A stretch of 64,000 nucleotides of DNA from Thalassobaculum sp. OXR-137. GTDB lineage: Bacteria; Pseudomonadota; Alphaproteobacteria; Thalassobaculales; Thalassobaculaceae. The position numbers were made by a program, and so were the translations under genes. The stretch covers positions 3,952,001-4,016,000 of the forward strand of contig NZ_CP139715.1 in NCBI RefSeq assembly GCF_034377285.1, written 5' to 3'. Shown here one piece after another: positions 25,566-35,540 of the stretch (position 1 is its first letter; every line of letters starts with the position of its first letter). Under the pieces are notes generated by a model. The model made no database searches, was not told the origin of the DNA, and was given only the letters and a program-made list of their open reading frames with translations.

Positions 25566-26213
25566 ATGACCGACTGGCAAAGAGTGGAGCTGTCCGGGCC
25601 TACAAGCGTTGGGGAAGTTGGCGCATTGCCCGACTTCCTTGTCGGTCTAGCTCTCGACACGTTGACGGACCTTAGCTTGTTCGCGAGTACCTATCCGGAC
25701 CTAGACGGTGTCGGTTACTGGCCAGTGGTAGATCTCCCGCCTCCAACACCGGGCCTTGGCCAAACCCTCGGACAGACGCCGGAAATGTCGATCGACGCTG
25801 AGCTGAAGCATGTCGGCCGCTCCTATCACTTGGAGTTTCTGCCGTTGGCCGAGCGGAAGGCAGTGCTGAAAGAGGCGATCACCGAGGAGTTCCGTCGTCG
25901 GCGAAATGGCGGCACGACCGCGTCGATCGGTGGATTCGACGTCGAAGTCTCAACGACACACGAGGCAGCGGTCGAACTTGATCGGGCAATCGCCAAGATC
26001 ACCCGCACCAATTCGGCTGGCACCATCCCCGTCGTCACTCGCGGCAAGGCTCGGGTGACCCTGACGGCGGCGATCGCAACAGACATGCTTCGGGCGATCG
26101 AGGACCACGTTGCCGCCTGCCAAGAGAATGAGAACAGTCTCTATGGAGAGGTGGACGACGCCGAAACCCAGGCTGATCTGACCGCCATCGACATCATGGC
26201 AGGCTGGCCGTAA
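25566..26213 (+). CDS. DUF4376-containing tail fibre accessory protein
   Basis: The 215-aa product has in its C-terminal half the DUF4376 pattern (EEFRRRRNGGTTASIGGFDVEVST, then charged helices to IDIMAGW). This domain is found in phage tail-fibre assembly or tip proteins. The first 90 residues are proline-rich and may bind the adhesin before it. It is the last gene before the noncoding gap that precedes the methylase. Confidence 0.72.
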   Translation: MTDWQRVELSGPTSVGEVGALPDFLVGLALDTLTDLSLFASTYPDLDGVGYWPVVDLPPPTPGLGQTLGQTPEMSIDAELKHVGRSYHLEFLPLAERKAVLKEAITEEFRRRRNGGTTASIGGFDVEVSTTHEAAVELDRAIAKITRTNSAGTIPVVTRGKARVTLTAAIATDMLRAIEDHVAACQENENSLYGEVDDAETQADLTAIDIMAGWP

Positions 26214-26422
26214 CGGCCGCCGGAAGGCGTTTAAACGGTCCATCGACTGCATTTGAACGCCGTTTAAATACTGCCCCCGCTTCCGGGCGGGGGACGGGCT
26301 GCGCTAACAGCCCGAGCCGCGGGATGGACCCCCGCACCGGATACACCGGCCGCCATGGACAACCAGGTCGCCGGTCCCGCCCTCCCCGCGCGGGGGAACG
26401 GCGAGCGTAGGAAGGTACAGCG
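26214..26422. other. Noncoding gap with CGTTTAA sites and two hairpins
   Basis: The gap contains the palindrome CGTTTAAACG (26228-26237) and the pair TTTGAACGC/CGTTTAAAT (26252-26269). Two hairpins follow: CCCCCGC/GCGGGGG (26274-26280, 26287-26293) and CGGGCTG/CAGCCCG (26295-26301, 26308-26314). It probably ends the late transcript and holds control sites for the methylase. Confidence 0.55.
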
Positions 26423-27238
26423 ATGGAGTCGACTCCGAGATTGTTCCAAGACGAAGTGGACGTGCTTCAGGGCCTCGCGCCCTGGCTTGGCGGCAAGCGG
26501 GCGCTCGCCGGCCGCATCGTGAAAGAGATCCTGAGGATTCCGCACCGATGCTATGCCGAGCCCTTCATAGGCATGGGCGGCGTCTTCATGCGGCGGCCGA
26601 GACGGGCGGCGGCCGAGGTGATCAACGACGCGAGCGACGACGTCGTGAACCTGTTCCGCATCGCGCAGCGACACCCTGCAGCTCTGGCCGAGGAGCTGTC
26701 AGGCAAGCTGATGGGCAGGGCCGAGTTTGAGCGCCTGGCCCGACAGGATCCGGAGAGCCTCACGGACATCGAGCGGGCTGCCCGGTTCCTTTACCTCCAG
26801 TATGCGGGATTCGGAGGCAAGGCCACGTCCAGGACCTTCGGTGTCGACCCCGGTTCCCCTGCGCGCTTCCAGCCAAGCCGGGTCATGCGGCTGCTGAGGA
26901 GGGTCCACCAGCGCCTCGAAGGCGTGGTGATCGAGCGTCTCGACGCGGGAGCCTTCCTAGCCCGCTACGACCGGCCCTACACCCTGTTCTACTTGGACCC
27001 GCCCTACATCGGGTGCGAGGACGACTATGGAGCGGAGCTGTTCTCGGCCGTCGACCATCGCCGCATAGCCGACCACCTGGAAGGCCTGGCCGGGGCGTTC
27101 GTTCTCAGCATCAACGATTGCGACCAGGCGCGAGAGCTATTCGGCCGCCGGCGCTTGCTCGAGGTCGAGCTGTCCTACACGATCAACCCCGCAGCTGCCG
27201 ACGTCCGGAGGCGAGAGCTGATCGTGACGAACCGATGA
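26423..27238 (+). CDS. D12-class DNA adenine methylase (Dam-like)
   Basis: The 271-aa product is an N6-adenine methyltransferase of the D12 (alpha) class: the APWLGGKR start, AdoMet motif I AEPFIGMGG at about 47-55, and catalytic motif IV DPPY near 193-196. No restriction partner is present, so it is an orphan enzyme likely to protect phage DNA or tune promoters. It stands at the far right end, where Mu carries the DNA-modification gene mom. Its own gap and hairpins suggest separate control from the tail genes. Confidence 0.9.
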   Translation: MESTPRLFQDEVDVLQGLAPWLGGKRALAGRIVKEILRIPHRCYAEPFIGMGGVFMRRPRRAAAEVINDASDDVVNLFRIAQRHPAALAEELSGKLMGRAEFERLARQDPESLTDIERAARFLYLQYAGFGGKATSRTFGVDPGSPARFQPSRVMRLLRRVHQRLEGVVIERLDAGAFLARYDRPYTLFYLDPPYIGCEDDYGAELFSAVDHRRIADHLEGLAGAFVLSINDCDQARELFGRRRLLEVELSYTINPAAADVRRRELIVTNR

Positions 27239-27270
27239 AGTGCGAGCTACCGGCCGTGGAGAATGCATGT

Positions 27271-27318
27271 GCTACAAAACCTGCTGTCCCGGACTCCAAA
27301 ACCTGCGGTCCGGCTACA
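27271..27318 (-). repeat. Prophage right end with two tandem transposase-site-like repeats
   Basis: Read inward from 27318 on the minus strand, the end starts TGTAG and holds two units: TGTAGCCGGACCGCAGGTTT (27318-27299) and TGGAGTCCGGGACAGCAGGT then TT (27298-27277). They share CCGG, the GCAGGTTT block and the TG start. Mu-like ends begin with TG and carry repeated sites of about 22 bp for the transposase. Host sequence would resume at 27319, with CTGTG (27319-27323) as the expected 5-bp target duplication. The left end is not available to confirm it. Confidence 0.65.
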
Positions 27319-27320
27319 CT

Positions 27321-27818
27321 GTGAGCGGTCTTCCTCCCGTGGTACGCCCTTCCCTCGCCTCCCCGGCGGTGCTGATCGCCACCGGGCTCGGCACCGGCTA
27401 CCTGCCCAAGGCGCCGGGCACCTGGGGCTCGCTGCTGGCGGCGGTGCTGGCCTGGCCGCTGGCCCAGGCCGGCGGGTCTCTGGCCTTGCTGGGGGGCGCG
27501 GTCCTGGCGACCCTGGCGGGGACCTGGGCGACGCGGGTCTATATGGAGCGCACCGGGACCCAGGACCCGGGGGCCGTGGTGATCGACGAGGTCGCCGGCC
27601 AGTGGCTCGCCCTGGCGCTCTGCCCACCGCACCCGCTGTGGTGGGCGATCGCCTTCGTCGCCTTCCGGGTGGCCGACATCACCAAGCCGTTCCCGGCGAA
27701 CTGGATCGACCGCAACATGCACACGCCGTTCGGCGTGATCCTGGACGACCTGGTGGCCGGCGCCTATGCCGCCCTGGTGGTCTGGATCGCCGCCGCCTGG
27801 CTGTGGACCGCCCCCTGA
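27321..27818 (+). CDS. pgpA: Phosphatidylglycerophosphatase A
   Basis: PgpA removes phosphate from phosphatidylglycerophosphate in the inner membrane, the last step of phosphatidylglycerol synthesis. The 165-aa product has GTGYLPKAPGTWGSL at 24-38, DEVAGQW at 89-95 and RVADITKPFPANWID at 116-130 with several membrane helices. The GTG at 27321 lies three bases after the inferred phage end and has no host ribosome site. In the same frame the phage end offers ATG 27267 with GGAG five bases upstream, which would add 18 residues (183 aa). Which start is used is open. Confidence 0.9.
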   Translation: MSGLPPVVRPSLASPAVLIATGLGTGYLPKAPGTWGSLLAAVLAWPLAQAGGSLALLGGAVLATLAGTWATRVYMERTGTQDPGAVVIDEVAGQWLALALCPPHPLWWAIAFVAFRVADITKPFPANWIDRNMHTPFGVILDDLVAGAYAALVVWIAAAWLWTAP

Positions 27819-27838
27819 TCTTTGCCTCGGAGGCTCTC

Positions 27839-28324
27839 ATGCTCCCCGCCCCGCTTCTCGATCTCGCGACCCAGGTGCTCGACCGGGCCAAGGCGCGCGG
27901 CGTGATGATCGCCACCGCCGAATCCTGCACCGGCGGCCTGATCGCCGGGTGTCTCACCGAGATCGCCGGCTCCTCCGCCGTGGTCGAGCGCGGGTTCGTG
28001 ACCTATTCCAACGAGGCCAAGACCGAGATGCTGGGCGTGCCGGCCGAGACGATCGCCGCCATGGGCGCGGTCTCCGAGGAGGTGGCGCGCGCGATGGCCG
28101 AGGGCGCTCTGGCGCACTCGCGGGCGGGGCTGACGGTGGCGGTCACCGGCGTGGCGGGACCGGGCGGCGGCACGGCGGAGAAGCCGGTCGGGCTGGTGCA
28201 TTTCGGCTGCGCGATGGCGGGCGGCGAGACGGTTCACCGGCGCGAGATCTTCCCCGGCGACCGGTCCGCGGTGCGCGAAGCGACGGTCCGCACGGCGCTG
28301 GAGATGCTGCTGGCGCGGCTTTAG
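27839..28324 (+). CDS. pncC: CinA C-terminal domain protein, nicotinamide-nucleotide amidohydrolase
   Basis: The 161-aa product is the stand-alone CinA C-terminal domain: TAESCTGGLIAG at 26-37 (with the nucleophile Ser region), FVTYSNEAK, and GVAGPGGGTAEKPVGLV. It deamidates nicotinamide mononucleotide to nicotinate mononucleotide in NAD recycling. GGAGG lies 5 bases before ATG 27839. It follows pgpA by 20 bases, a common alphaproteobacterial pair, so any effect of the prophage on pgpA transcription should extend to it. Confidence 0.9.
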   Translation: MLPAPLLDLATQVLDRAKARGVMIATAESCTGGLIAGCLTEIAGSSAVVERGFVTYSNEAKTEMLGVPAETIAAMGAVSEEVARAMAEGALAHSRAGLTVAVTGVAGPGGGTAEKPVGLVHFGCAMAGGETVHRREIFPGDRSAVREATVRTALEMLLARL

Positions 28325-28329
28325 CGACG

Positions 28330-28550
28330 TTGGGTCCCGGCCGACCTCCGGGTCAAGCCCGGAGTTCGCCGGGATGACGTTTACATTTGTGAAGGTGTGA
28401 AGCCCGAGTTACGTCGTCATCCCGGACGCGCCCGGACCTGATCCGGGGGCGGGCCGAGACCCAGCATACCGGAAGCCTGTCAAAGGGCCACCCGTGCCCT
28501 TCATCCTGAGCAGCGCCGAGCCTTACTCGGGGCGTGTCGAAGGGCCGTAC
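28330..28550. repeat. REP-like intergenic repeats
   Basis: Two facing copies of a palindromic element lie here, the first ending CCGGGATGAC (up to 28378) and the second starting GTCATCCCGG (from 28412). Each has an internal CCGGGTC/GATCCGGG-type stem. A third, different element (CCCTTCATCCTGAGC to GTCGAAGGG, about 28497-28544) runs into the 3' end of the next gene. Such extragenic palindromes are common in alphaproteobacteria and often mark the end of convergent transcripts, as here. Confidence 0.7.
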
Positions 28551-28975
28551 AGCGCCTTCGCCCGGTCCTCGAAGGCCTGCACCATGCGGCGGACGGCCTC
28601 GTTGAAGAACAGGCCCATCACCCGCTGCAGCACCAGGTTCTTGAACTCGAAATCGACGTAGAAATCGATCAGGCAGCCGCCGTCGCCCTGCTCGATGAAG
28701 GCCCAGTGGTTGTTCAGGTAGCGGAACGGCCCGTCCGTATAGGTCACGTCGAGCCGGTGCTCCTCGGGATGCAGCTCGACCCGGGAGGTGAAGCGCTCGC
28801 GGATCAGCTTGTAGCCGATCATCAGGTCGGCGAAGAACACGTTGCCCTCGCGCTTCTTGATCCGCGCGCCGACGCACCACGGCAGGAAGTCCGGGTAGGT
28901 CTCCACGTCGGCGACAAGGGCGTACATCTGGTCCGGGGAATACGGAACGATGCGCTTTTCGGCGTGTGTCGGCAT
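28523..28975 (-). CDS. RatA/Coq10-type START-domain protein
   Basis: The 150-aa product is a single polyketide-cyclase/START fold: the N-terminal RIVPYSPDQMYALVADVETYPDFLPWC motif is diagnostic, and the C-terminal helix is FFNEAVRRMVQAFEDRAKALYG. Relatives are Coq10 (ubiquinone binding, needed for respiration) and E. coli RatA (first described as a toxin acting on ribosomes). Beside lipA in alphaproteobacteria the Coq10 role is more likely. The final residues are encoded in a REP-like repeat, so the C-terminus may be an add-on. Confidence 0.87.
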   Translation of the reverse strand: MPTHAEKRIVPYSPDQMYALVADVETYPDFLPWCVGARIKKREGNVFFADLMIGYKLIRERFTSRVELHPEEHRLDVTYTDGPFRYLNNHWAFIEQGDGGCLIDFYVDFEFKNLVLQRVMGLFFNEAVRRMVQAFEDRAKALYGPSTRPE

Positions 28976-28995
28976 TCCGGCAGCGATCGGGTCGG

Positions 28996-30036
28996 TTATT
29001 CGGCGGCGGGCGCGGCGGCGGCCGGCTCGATGGGGCTCGTCTCGGACAGGGCGATGGCGTCGGCCTCGCGCACCGGCTTGCCGGCCAGCCGCGCATCGCG
29101 GGCGGCGCGCAGCCGGGCGAAATCGTCGCCGGCGAAATAGGACGAGCGGGTCAGCGGCGAGGACGAGACCATGAGGAAGCCCTTGTTGAAGGCCCGGCTC
29201 TTGTAGGTGTCGAACTCCGCCGGTTCCACGAACCGGTCGACCGCGTGGTGCTTCGGCGTTGGCTGCAGGTACTGGCCGATGGTCATGAAATCCACCTCGG
29301 CCGAGCGCAGGTCGTCCATCACCTGATGGACCTCCTCAGGCCCCTCGCCCAGGCCGACCATGATGCCCGACTTGGTGAAGATCGACGGGTCCATCTCCTT
29401 CACCTGGTGCAGCAGGTGGAGCGACCCGAAATACCTCGCCCCCGGCCGCACGGTGCCGTAGAGCCGCGGCACGGTCTCCAGGTTGTGGTTGAACACGTCC
29501 GGCTTGGCCGCGACGACGATGGCCAGCGCGTCCTTCTTGCGCCGGAAATCGGGGGTCAGCACCTCCACGGTGGTGCCGGGCGAGTGCTTGCGGATCTGCA
29601 GGATGGTCTCGGCGAAATGCCCCGCCCCGCCGTCGGGCAGGTCGTCGCGGTCCACCGAGGTGATGACCACGTGGTTCAGGCCGAGCTTGGCGACCGACTT
29701 CGCCACGTTCTCCGGCTCATGCGGATCGAGCTGATCCGGCCGGCCGGTGGCGATGTTGCAGAAGGCACAGGCCCGGGTGCAGACCGAGCCCAGGATCATC
29801 ATCGTCGCATGCCGCTTGGACCAGCATTCGCCGATATTCGGACAGGCCGCTTCCTCGCACACGGTGTGGAGGTTGTGGTCGCGCATGATCTTGCGCGTCT
29901 CCTGGTAGGTCGCCGAGGTCGGCGCCTTCACCCGGATCCAGGCCGGCTTGCGCTTCTGCACCGGGTTGTCCGGCTTATGCGCCTTCTCGGGATGGCGGAC
30001 CCGCGCCTTGTCGGCAGATGTGGTCGCCTCTGTCAT
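28996..30036 (-). CDS. lipA: Lipoyl synthase
   Basis: LipA is a radical-SAM enzyme that inserts two sulfurs into protein-bound octanoyl groups to form lipoate. The 346-aa product has both cluster motifs: auxiliary cluster C60, C65, C71 and radical-SAM CTRACAFC with C86, C90, C93. The C-terminal SSPLTRSSY serine motif is present. The start at 30036 has AAAGGA upstream; an in-frame start 75 bases earlier lacks support. It lies next to the pyruvate dehydrogenase genes, whose E1-beta and E2 lipoyl domains are its substrates. Confidence 0.96.
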   Translation of the reverse strand: MTEATTSADKARVRHPEKAHKPDNPVQKRKPAWIRVKAPTSATYQETRKIMRDHNLHTVCEEAACPNIGECWSKRHATMMILGSVCTRACAFCNIATGRPDQLDPHEPENVAKSVAKLGLNHVVITSVDRDDLPDGGAGHFAETILQIRKHSPGTTVEVLTPDFRRKKDALAIVVAAKPDVFNHNLETVPRLYGTVRPGARYFGSLHLLHQVKEMDPSIFTKSGIMVGLGEGPEEVHQVMDDLRSAEVDFMTIGQYLQPTPKHHAVDRFVEPAEFDTYKSRAFNKGFLMVSSSPLTRSSYFAGDDFARLRAARDARLAGKPVREADAIALSETSPIEPAAAAPAAE

Positions 30037-30079
30037 TGCTCGGTCCTTTGCAGGCTCGATCCGTGCGGAATTGCGAACC

Positions 30080-31492
30080 TCAGAAGTGGATGGCCCGGCC
30101 GTACGCGTCAAGGACGGACTCGTGCATCATCTCGCTGAGGGTCGGATGCGGGAAGACGGTGTGCATGAGCTCCGCCTCCGTGGTCTCCAGGGTCATGGCC
30201 ACGGTATAGCCCTGGATCAGCTCGGTCACCTCGGCGCCGATCATATGGGCGCCCAGAAGTTCGCCGGTCTTGGCGTCGAAGATGGTCTTCACCATGCCCT
30301 CGGGCTCGCCGAGCGCGATCGCCTTGCCGTTGCCGATGAACGGGAACTTGCCGACCTTCAGCTCGCGGCCCGTCTCCTTGGCTTCCGCCTCGGTCAGGCC
30401 GACGCTGGCAATCTGCGGACGGCAATAGGTGCAGCCCGGTACCCGGTCGATGTCGAGCGGATGCAGGCCCTTCACGCCGGCGATCTTCTCGACGCAGATC
30501 ACGCCCTCGTGGCTGGCCTTGTGGGCGAGCCAGGGCGGGCCGGTGAGGTCGCCGATGGCGTAGACGCCCGGCTCGCCGGTCTCCATCCACTCGTTGGTCA
30601 CCACGTGGGTCTTCTCGACATTCACCTTGGTGCCGTCGAGGCCGATATCCTCCACGTTGCCGACGATGCCGACGGCGAGGATGACCCGGTCGACCTCCAG
30701 GGTCTCCTTCTTGCCCTTCACCTCGATCTCGGCCTTAGCCCCCTTGTCGGAGCCCTCCAGCTTGTGGACCTTGGCGCCGGTGTGGATCTTCATGCCCTGC
30801 TTGGTGAACTGCTTCAGGGCGAAGGCGGAGATCTCCGCATCCTCTGCCGGCAGGATCCGGTCGACCACTTCCACGACGGTCACTTCGGCGCCCATGTCGT
30901 GGTGGAAGCTGGCGAACTCCATGCCGATGGCGCCGGAGCCGATGACCAGCAGCTTCTTCGGCATGGTCTCGGGCACCATCGCTTCCTTGTAGGTCACGAT
31001 GGTCTTGCCGTTCGGCTCCATGCCAGGCAGCGTGCGGGCGCGGGCACCGGTGGCCAGGATGATGTTCTTGGCGGTGTAGGTGCCGGCCGACTTGCCGTCC
31101 TTGGTCACCTCCAGTTTGCGCAGCTTGCCGTCGGTGCCGGCGAGCTTGCCCTGGCCGTCGATGACGGTGACCTTGTTCTTCTTCAGCAGGTGGCCGACGC
31201 CGCCGGAAAGCTGCTTCGCGACATCGCGCGACCGCTTAACCACCTTCTTAAGATCGTACGATATGTCCTTGGCGGAAAAGCCGTAAGCGTCGAGGTTGTG
31301 CAGGATGTGCCCGACCTCGGAGGAGCGCAGCAGCGCCTTGGTCGGGATACAACCCCAGTTCAGGCAGATGCCGCCAAGATGCTCGCGCTCGACCACCGCC
31401 GCCTTCATCCCGAGCTGGGCGGCGCGGATCGCGGCGACGTAGCCGCCGGGCCCGCCGCCGACCACGATGACGTCGAATTGGGTATCGGCCAT
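30080..31492 (-). CDS. lpdA: Dihydrolipoyl dehydrogenase (E3)
   Basis: E3 reoxidises dihydrolipoamide and passes electrons to NAD+ in the pyruvate dehydrogenase complex. The 470-aa product has the FAD site [11 protein letters not shown] at 11-21, the redox disulfide CLNWGC at 43-48, a second Rossmann motif ([11 protein letters not shown]) and the C-terminal catalytic HPTLSE near 449. Length is typical. It is 13 bases after pdhC and reads with the other complex genes. Confidence 0.96.
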   Translation of the reverse strand: MADTQFDVIVVGGGPGGYVAAIRAAQLGMKAAVVEREHLGGICLNWGCIPTKALLRSSEVGHILHNLDAYGFSAKDISYDLKKVVKRSRDVAKQLSGGVGHLLKKNKVTVIDGQGKLAGTDGKLRKLEVTKDGKSAGTYTAKNIILATGARARTLPGMEPNGKTIVTYKEAMVPETMPKKLLVIGSGAIGMEFASFHHDMGAEVTVVEVVDRILPAEDAEISAFALKQFTKQGMKIHTGAKVHKLEGSDKGAKAEIEVKGKKETLEVDRVILAVGIVGNVEDIGLDGTKVNVEKTHVVTNEWMETGEPGVYAIGDLTGPPWLAHKASHEGVICVEKIAGVKGLHPLDIDRVPGCTYCRPQIASVGLTEAEAKETGRELKVGKFPFIGNGKAIALGEPEGMVKTIFDAKTGELLGAHMIGAEVTELIQGYTVAMTLETTEAELMHTVFPHPTLSEMMHESVLDAYGRAIHF

Positions 31493-31505
31493 AACGCGCC
31501 TCCCC

Positions 31506-32837
31506 TTACAGCAACATGGTGAGCGGATCTTCGATCAGCTTCTTGAAGGCCGCCAGGAACTCGGCCCCGACAGCACCGTCCACCACCCGGTGGTCGACCG
31601 ACAGGGTGCAGCTCATCACAGTGGCGACGGCCAGCGCGCCGTCCTTGACCACCGGACGCTGCTCGCCGGCACCGACCGCCAGGATCGCGCCCTGGGGCGG
31701 GTTGATGACGGCGGCGAAGTCCTTGATGCCGAACATGCCCAGGTTGGAGATCGAGAAGGTGCCGCCCTGGTAGTCTTCCGGCGATAGCTTGCCTTCGCGC
31801 GCCCGGCCGGCGAGGTCCTTCATCGCCGCCGAGATCTCGACCAGCCCCTTGGAGCCGGCATCGCGGATCACCGGGGTGATCAGACCGCCCTCGATCGCCA
31901 CGGCGACGGAGATGTCGACCTGGTCGTAGATCCGGATCGCCTTCTCGGTCCAGGTGGCGTTGGCCGCCGGCACCTGCTTCAGCGCGATGGCCGAGGCGCG
32001 GATCACCAGATCGTTGACCGACAGCTTGTACTTGTCGGACTTGGCGTTCAGGTCCTTGCGGACCTTCAGCAGCTCGTCGATCTCGCAGTCGACGGTCAGG
32101 TAGAAATGCGGGGCGAACTGCTTGGATTCCGTCAGGCGCTTGGCGATGACCTTGCGCATGTTGGTGTTCGGAATCTCCTTGTAGCTCGGCAGGCCCGGCA
32201 CGTCGGGCGACGGCGCCTGGGCGGCCGGAGCCGCAGCAGCCGGCGCCGCGGCGGGAGCCGCACCCTGGGACGCGGCCGCCTTCTTCGGCGCGCCGCCTTC
32301 CATCACCTTCTCTATATCCGCCTTCACGATGCGGCCGTTCGGCCCGGAGCCGGAGACGTCGTTCAGGTCGAGACCGGCCTGCTCGGCCATGCGCTTGGCC
32401 AGCGGGCTGGCGAACACGCGCCCGCCGCTGCCGGCGCTCTTGGCCGGGGCCGGCGCCGACTTCTCCTGCTGGGCCGGCTTGGCCTCCTGCTTGGGGGCTT
32501 CCTGCTTCGGCTCCTCCTTGGGAGCCTCTTCCTTCTTCGGCGCCGGCGCGGCCGCCGCCTCGCCGCCATCGGCGGGAATGTCGTCGGCGCTCTCGCCCTC
32601 TTCGAGCAGATAGGCGATGACCGCGTTCACGGCGACACCCTCGGTGCCGTCGGCGACGACAATCTTGCCGATCTTACCCTCGTCGACGGCTTCCACTTCC
32701 ATGGTCGCCTTGTCGGTCTCGATCTCGGCGATCACGTCGCCCGGAGAGACGGTATCGCCCTCCTTGACCATCCACTTGGCGAGGTTGCCCTCGGTCATGG
32801 TCGGCGACAGGGCCGGCATCAGAATGGGAGTAGGCAT
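31506..32837 (-). CDS. pdhC: Dihydrolipoamide acetyltransferase (E2) of pyruvate dehydrogenase
   Basis: The 443-aa core subunit has one lipoyl domain (1-76, lipoate on Lys43 in ETDKA), a Pro/Ala/Lys/Glu-rich linker, the E3-binding domain (FASPLAKRMAEQAGLDL, then GSGPNGRIVKADIEKV) and the acetyltransferase domain ending VDHRVVDGAVGAEFL with the catalytic His. The start at 32837 is set by the conserved [17 protein letters not shown]; sequence further upstream is not E2-like. Its lipoyl domain is nearly the same as that of the E1-beta subunit next door. Confidence 0.96.
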   Translation of the reverse strand: MPTPILMPALSPTMTEGNLAKWMVKEGDTVSPGDVIAEIETDKATMEVEAVDEGKIGKIVVADGTEGVAVNAVIAYLLEEGESADDIPADGGEAAAAPAPKKEEAPKEEPKQEAPKQEAKPAQQEKSAPAPAKSAGSGGRVFASPLAKRMAEQAGLDLNDVSGSGPNGRIVKADIEKVMEGGAPKKAAASQGAAPAAAPAAAAPAAQAPSPDVPGLPSYKEIPNTNMRKVIAKRLTESKQFAPHFYLTVDCEIDELLKVRKDLNAKSDKYKLSVNDLVIRASAIALKQVPAANATWTEKAIRIYDQVDISVAVAIEGGLITPVIRDAGSKGLVEISAAMKDLAGRAREGKLSPEDYQGGTFSISNLGMFGIKDFAAVINPPQGAILAVGAGEQRPVVKDGALAVATVMSCTLSVDHRVVDGAVGAEFLAAFKKLIEDPLTMLL

Positions 32838-32850
32838 CGCTCGGTCCCCC

Positions 32851-34302
<1,452 letters not shown>

Positions 34303-34392
34303 TCGGTGTCCCCCCTCTCGGGTGCAGCGGCCGGATCGCCCTCCGGGGCAGGACCGCGCGTTCTGTTTCGCTCGCGACGGTGGCGGGCGCGC

Positions 34393-35472
34393 TCAGCGCG
34401 CCTCGACCAGCACGTCGGTCCACAATTCCTCGACATCCGGCTCCGGACTCTGCTGCGAGAAGTCGGCGGCGTCGGTGATCAGATCCTTCACCTCGCGGTC
34501 GACCTTCTTCAGCGTGTCCTCGTCCACGCCCTGCTCCAGCACCAGGCGGCGCAGGGTGTCGATCGGATCGTGCTCCTGGCGCATCTTGTTGACCTCCTCC
34601 TTGGTCCGGTACTTGGCCGGATCGGACATAGAGTGGCCGCGATAGCGGTAGGTCTTCATTTCCAGGATGTACGGGCCCTTGCCCTCGCGGCAGTGCTTGA
34701 CCGCCTTCTCGCCGGCGGCCTTGACCGCCAGAACGTCCATCCCGTCGACCTCTTCGCCGGGGATGCCGTAGGCGTGACCGCGCTGCGCCAGGGACGGACC
34801 GGCCGCCGCGCGCTGCTGCGAGGTGCCCATGGCGTACTTGTTGTTCTCGATGATGAAGATCACCGGAAGCTTCCACAGCGCCGCCATGTTGAAGCTCTCG
34901 TAGACCTGGCCCTGGTTCACCGCCCCGTCGCCGAGATAGGTGAGCGAGACCCGGTCGGTCTTGCGGTAGCGGTGGTTGAAGCCGAGGCCGGTGCCGATCG
35001 GCACCTGGGCGCCGACGATGCCGTGGCCGCCGAAGAAGTTCTTCTCGCGGCTGAACATGTGCATCGAGCCGCCCTTGCCCTTGGAGTAGCCGCCGATGCG
35101 TCCGGTCAGCTCCGCCATCACGCCGCGGGCTTCCATCCCGCAGGCGAGCATGTGGCCGTGATCGCGGTAGGAGGTGACGACCGTGTCGCCGTCCTCGATC
35201 GCCGCCTGCATGCCGACGACGACCGCTTCCTGGCCGATATAGAGGTGGCAGAAGCCGCCGATCAGGCCCATGCCGTAGAGCTGACCCGCCTTCTCCTCGA
35301 AGCGTCGGATCACCAGCATGTCGCGATAGTAGCCGACGAGCTCGTCCTTGGACGGCATCTCCGGTTTCGCGGACGCGGATTTGGTGGATCGGGACGTGCG
35401 TTTGGTGGCGGCGGGCTTCTTCGCGGCACCCGAGGAATTCGAGGCCGATTTCGTCGTGGCTGCACGGGCCAT
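34393..35472 (-). CDS. pdhA: Pyruvate dehydrogenase E1 alpha
   Basis: The 359-aa subunit binds thiamine diphosphate: the motif starts GDGAVNQGQVYESFNMA and ends IIENN. The phosphorylation-loop region (YRYRGHSMSDP) is also present. An N-terminal stretch of about 40 residues is Lys/Ser/Thr/Ala-rich, as often in alphaproteobacteria. The start at 35472 has GGGGAGA upstream; a start 57 bases earlier would add a poorly supported peptide. It is the first gene of the complex, and the AT-rich gap before it probably holds the promoter. Confidence 0.95.
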   Translation of the reverse strand: MARAATTKSASNSSGAAKKPAATKRTSRSTKSASAKPEMPSKDELVGYYRDMLVIRRFEEKAGQLYGMGLIGGFCHLYIGQEAVVVGMQAAIEDGDTVVTSYRDHGHMLACGMEARGVMAELTGRIGGYSKGKGGSMHMFSREKNFFGGHGIVGAQVPIGTGLGFNHRYRKTDRVSLTYLGDGAVNQGQVYESFNMAALWKLPVIFIIENNKYAMGTSQQRAAAGPSLAQRGHAYGIPGEEVDGMDVLAVKAAGEKAVKHCREGKGPYILEMKTYRYRGHSMSDPAKYRTKEEVNKMRQEHDPIDTLRRLVLEQGVDEDTLKKVDREVKDLITDAADFSQQSPEPDVEELWTDVLVEAR

Positions 35473-35540
35473 GGGTCTCCCCCTGTACGTGTCCGGGGCG
35501 CGTTCAGTCCGCACCAACTCGGTACCCACACAACTAAGGG

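Larger units (their letters stand above)
1..27318 (+). mobile_element. Mu-like prophage, late region and right end (left end outside window)
   Basis: All genes from 1 to 27238 read rightward with stop/start overlaps and follow the Mu late order: activator, lysis, gp25-gp30, protease/scaffold I, capsid T, gp36, G, tail, DNA modification. The tail genes are those of a siphovirus (tube, frameshifted chaperone, very long tape measure) with no sheath gene, as in B3/D3112/RcapMu-type transposable phages rather than Mu itself. No integrase or transposase is visible here; the transposase should lie to the left. The right boundary is set at 27318 from the tandem terminal repeats and the start of host pgpA. 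All genes look intact, so the late half could be functional. Confidence 0.93.
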
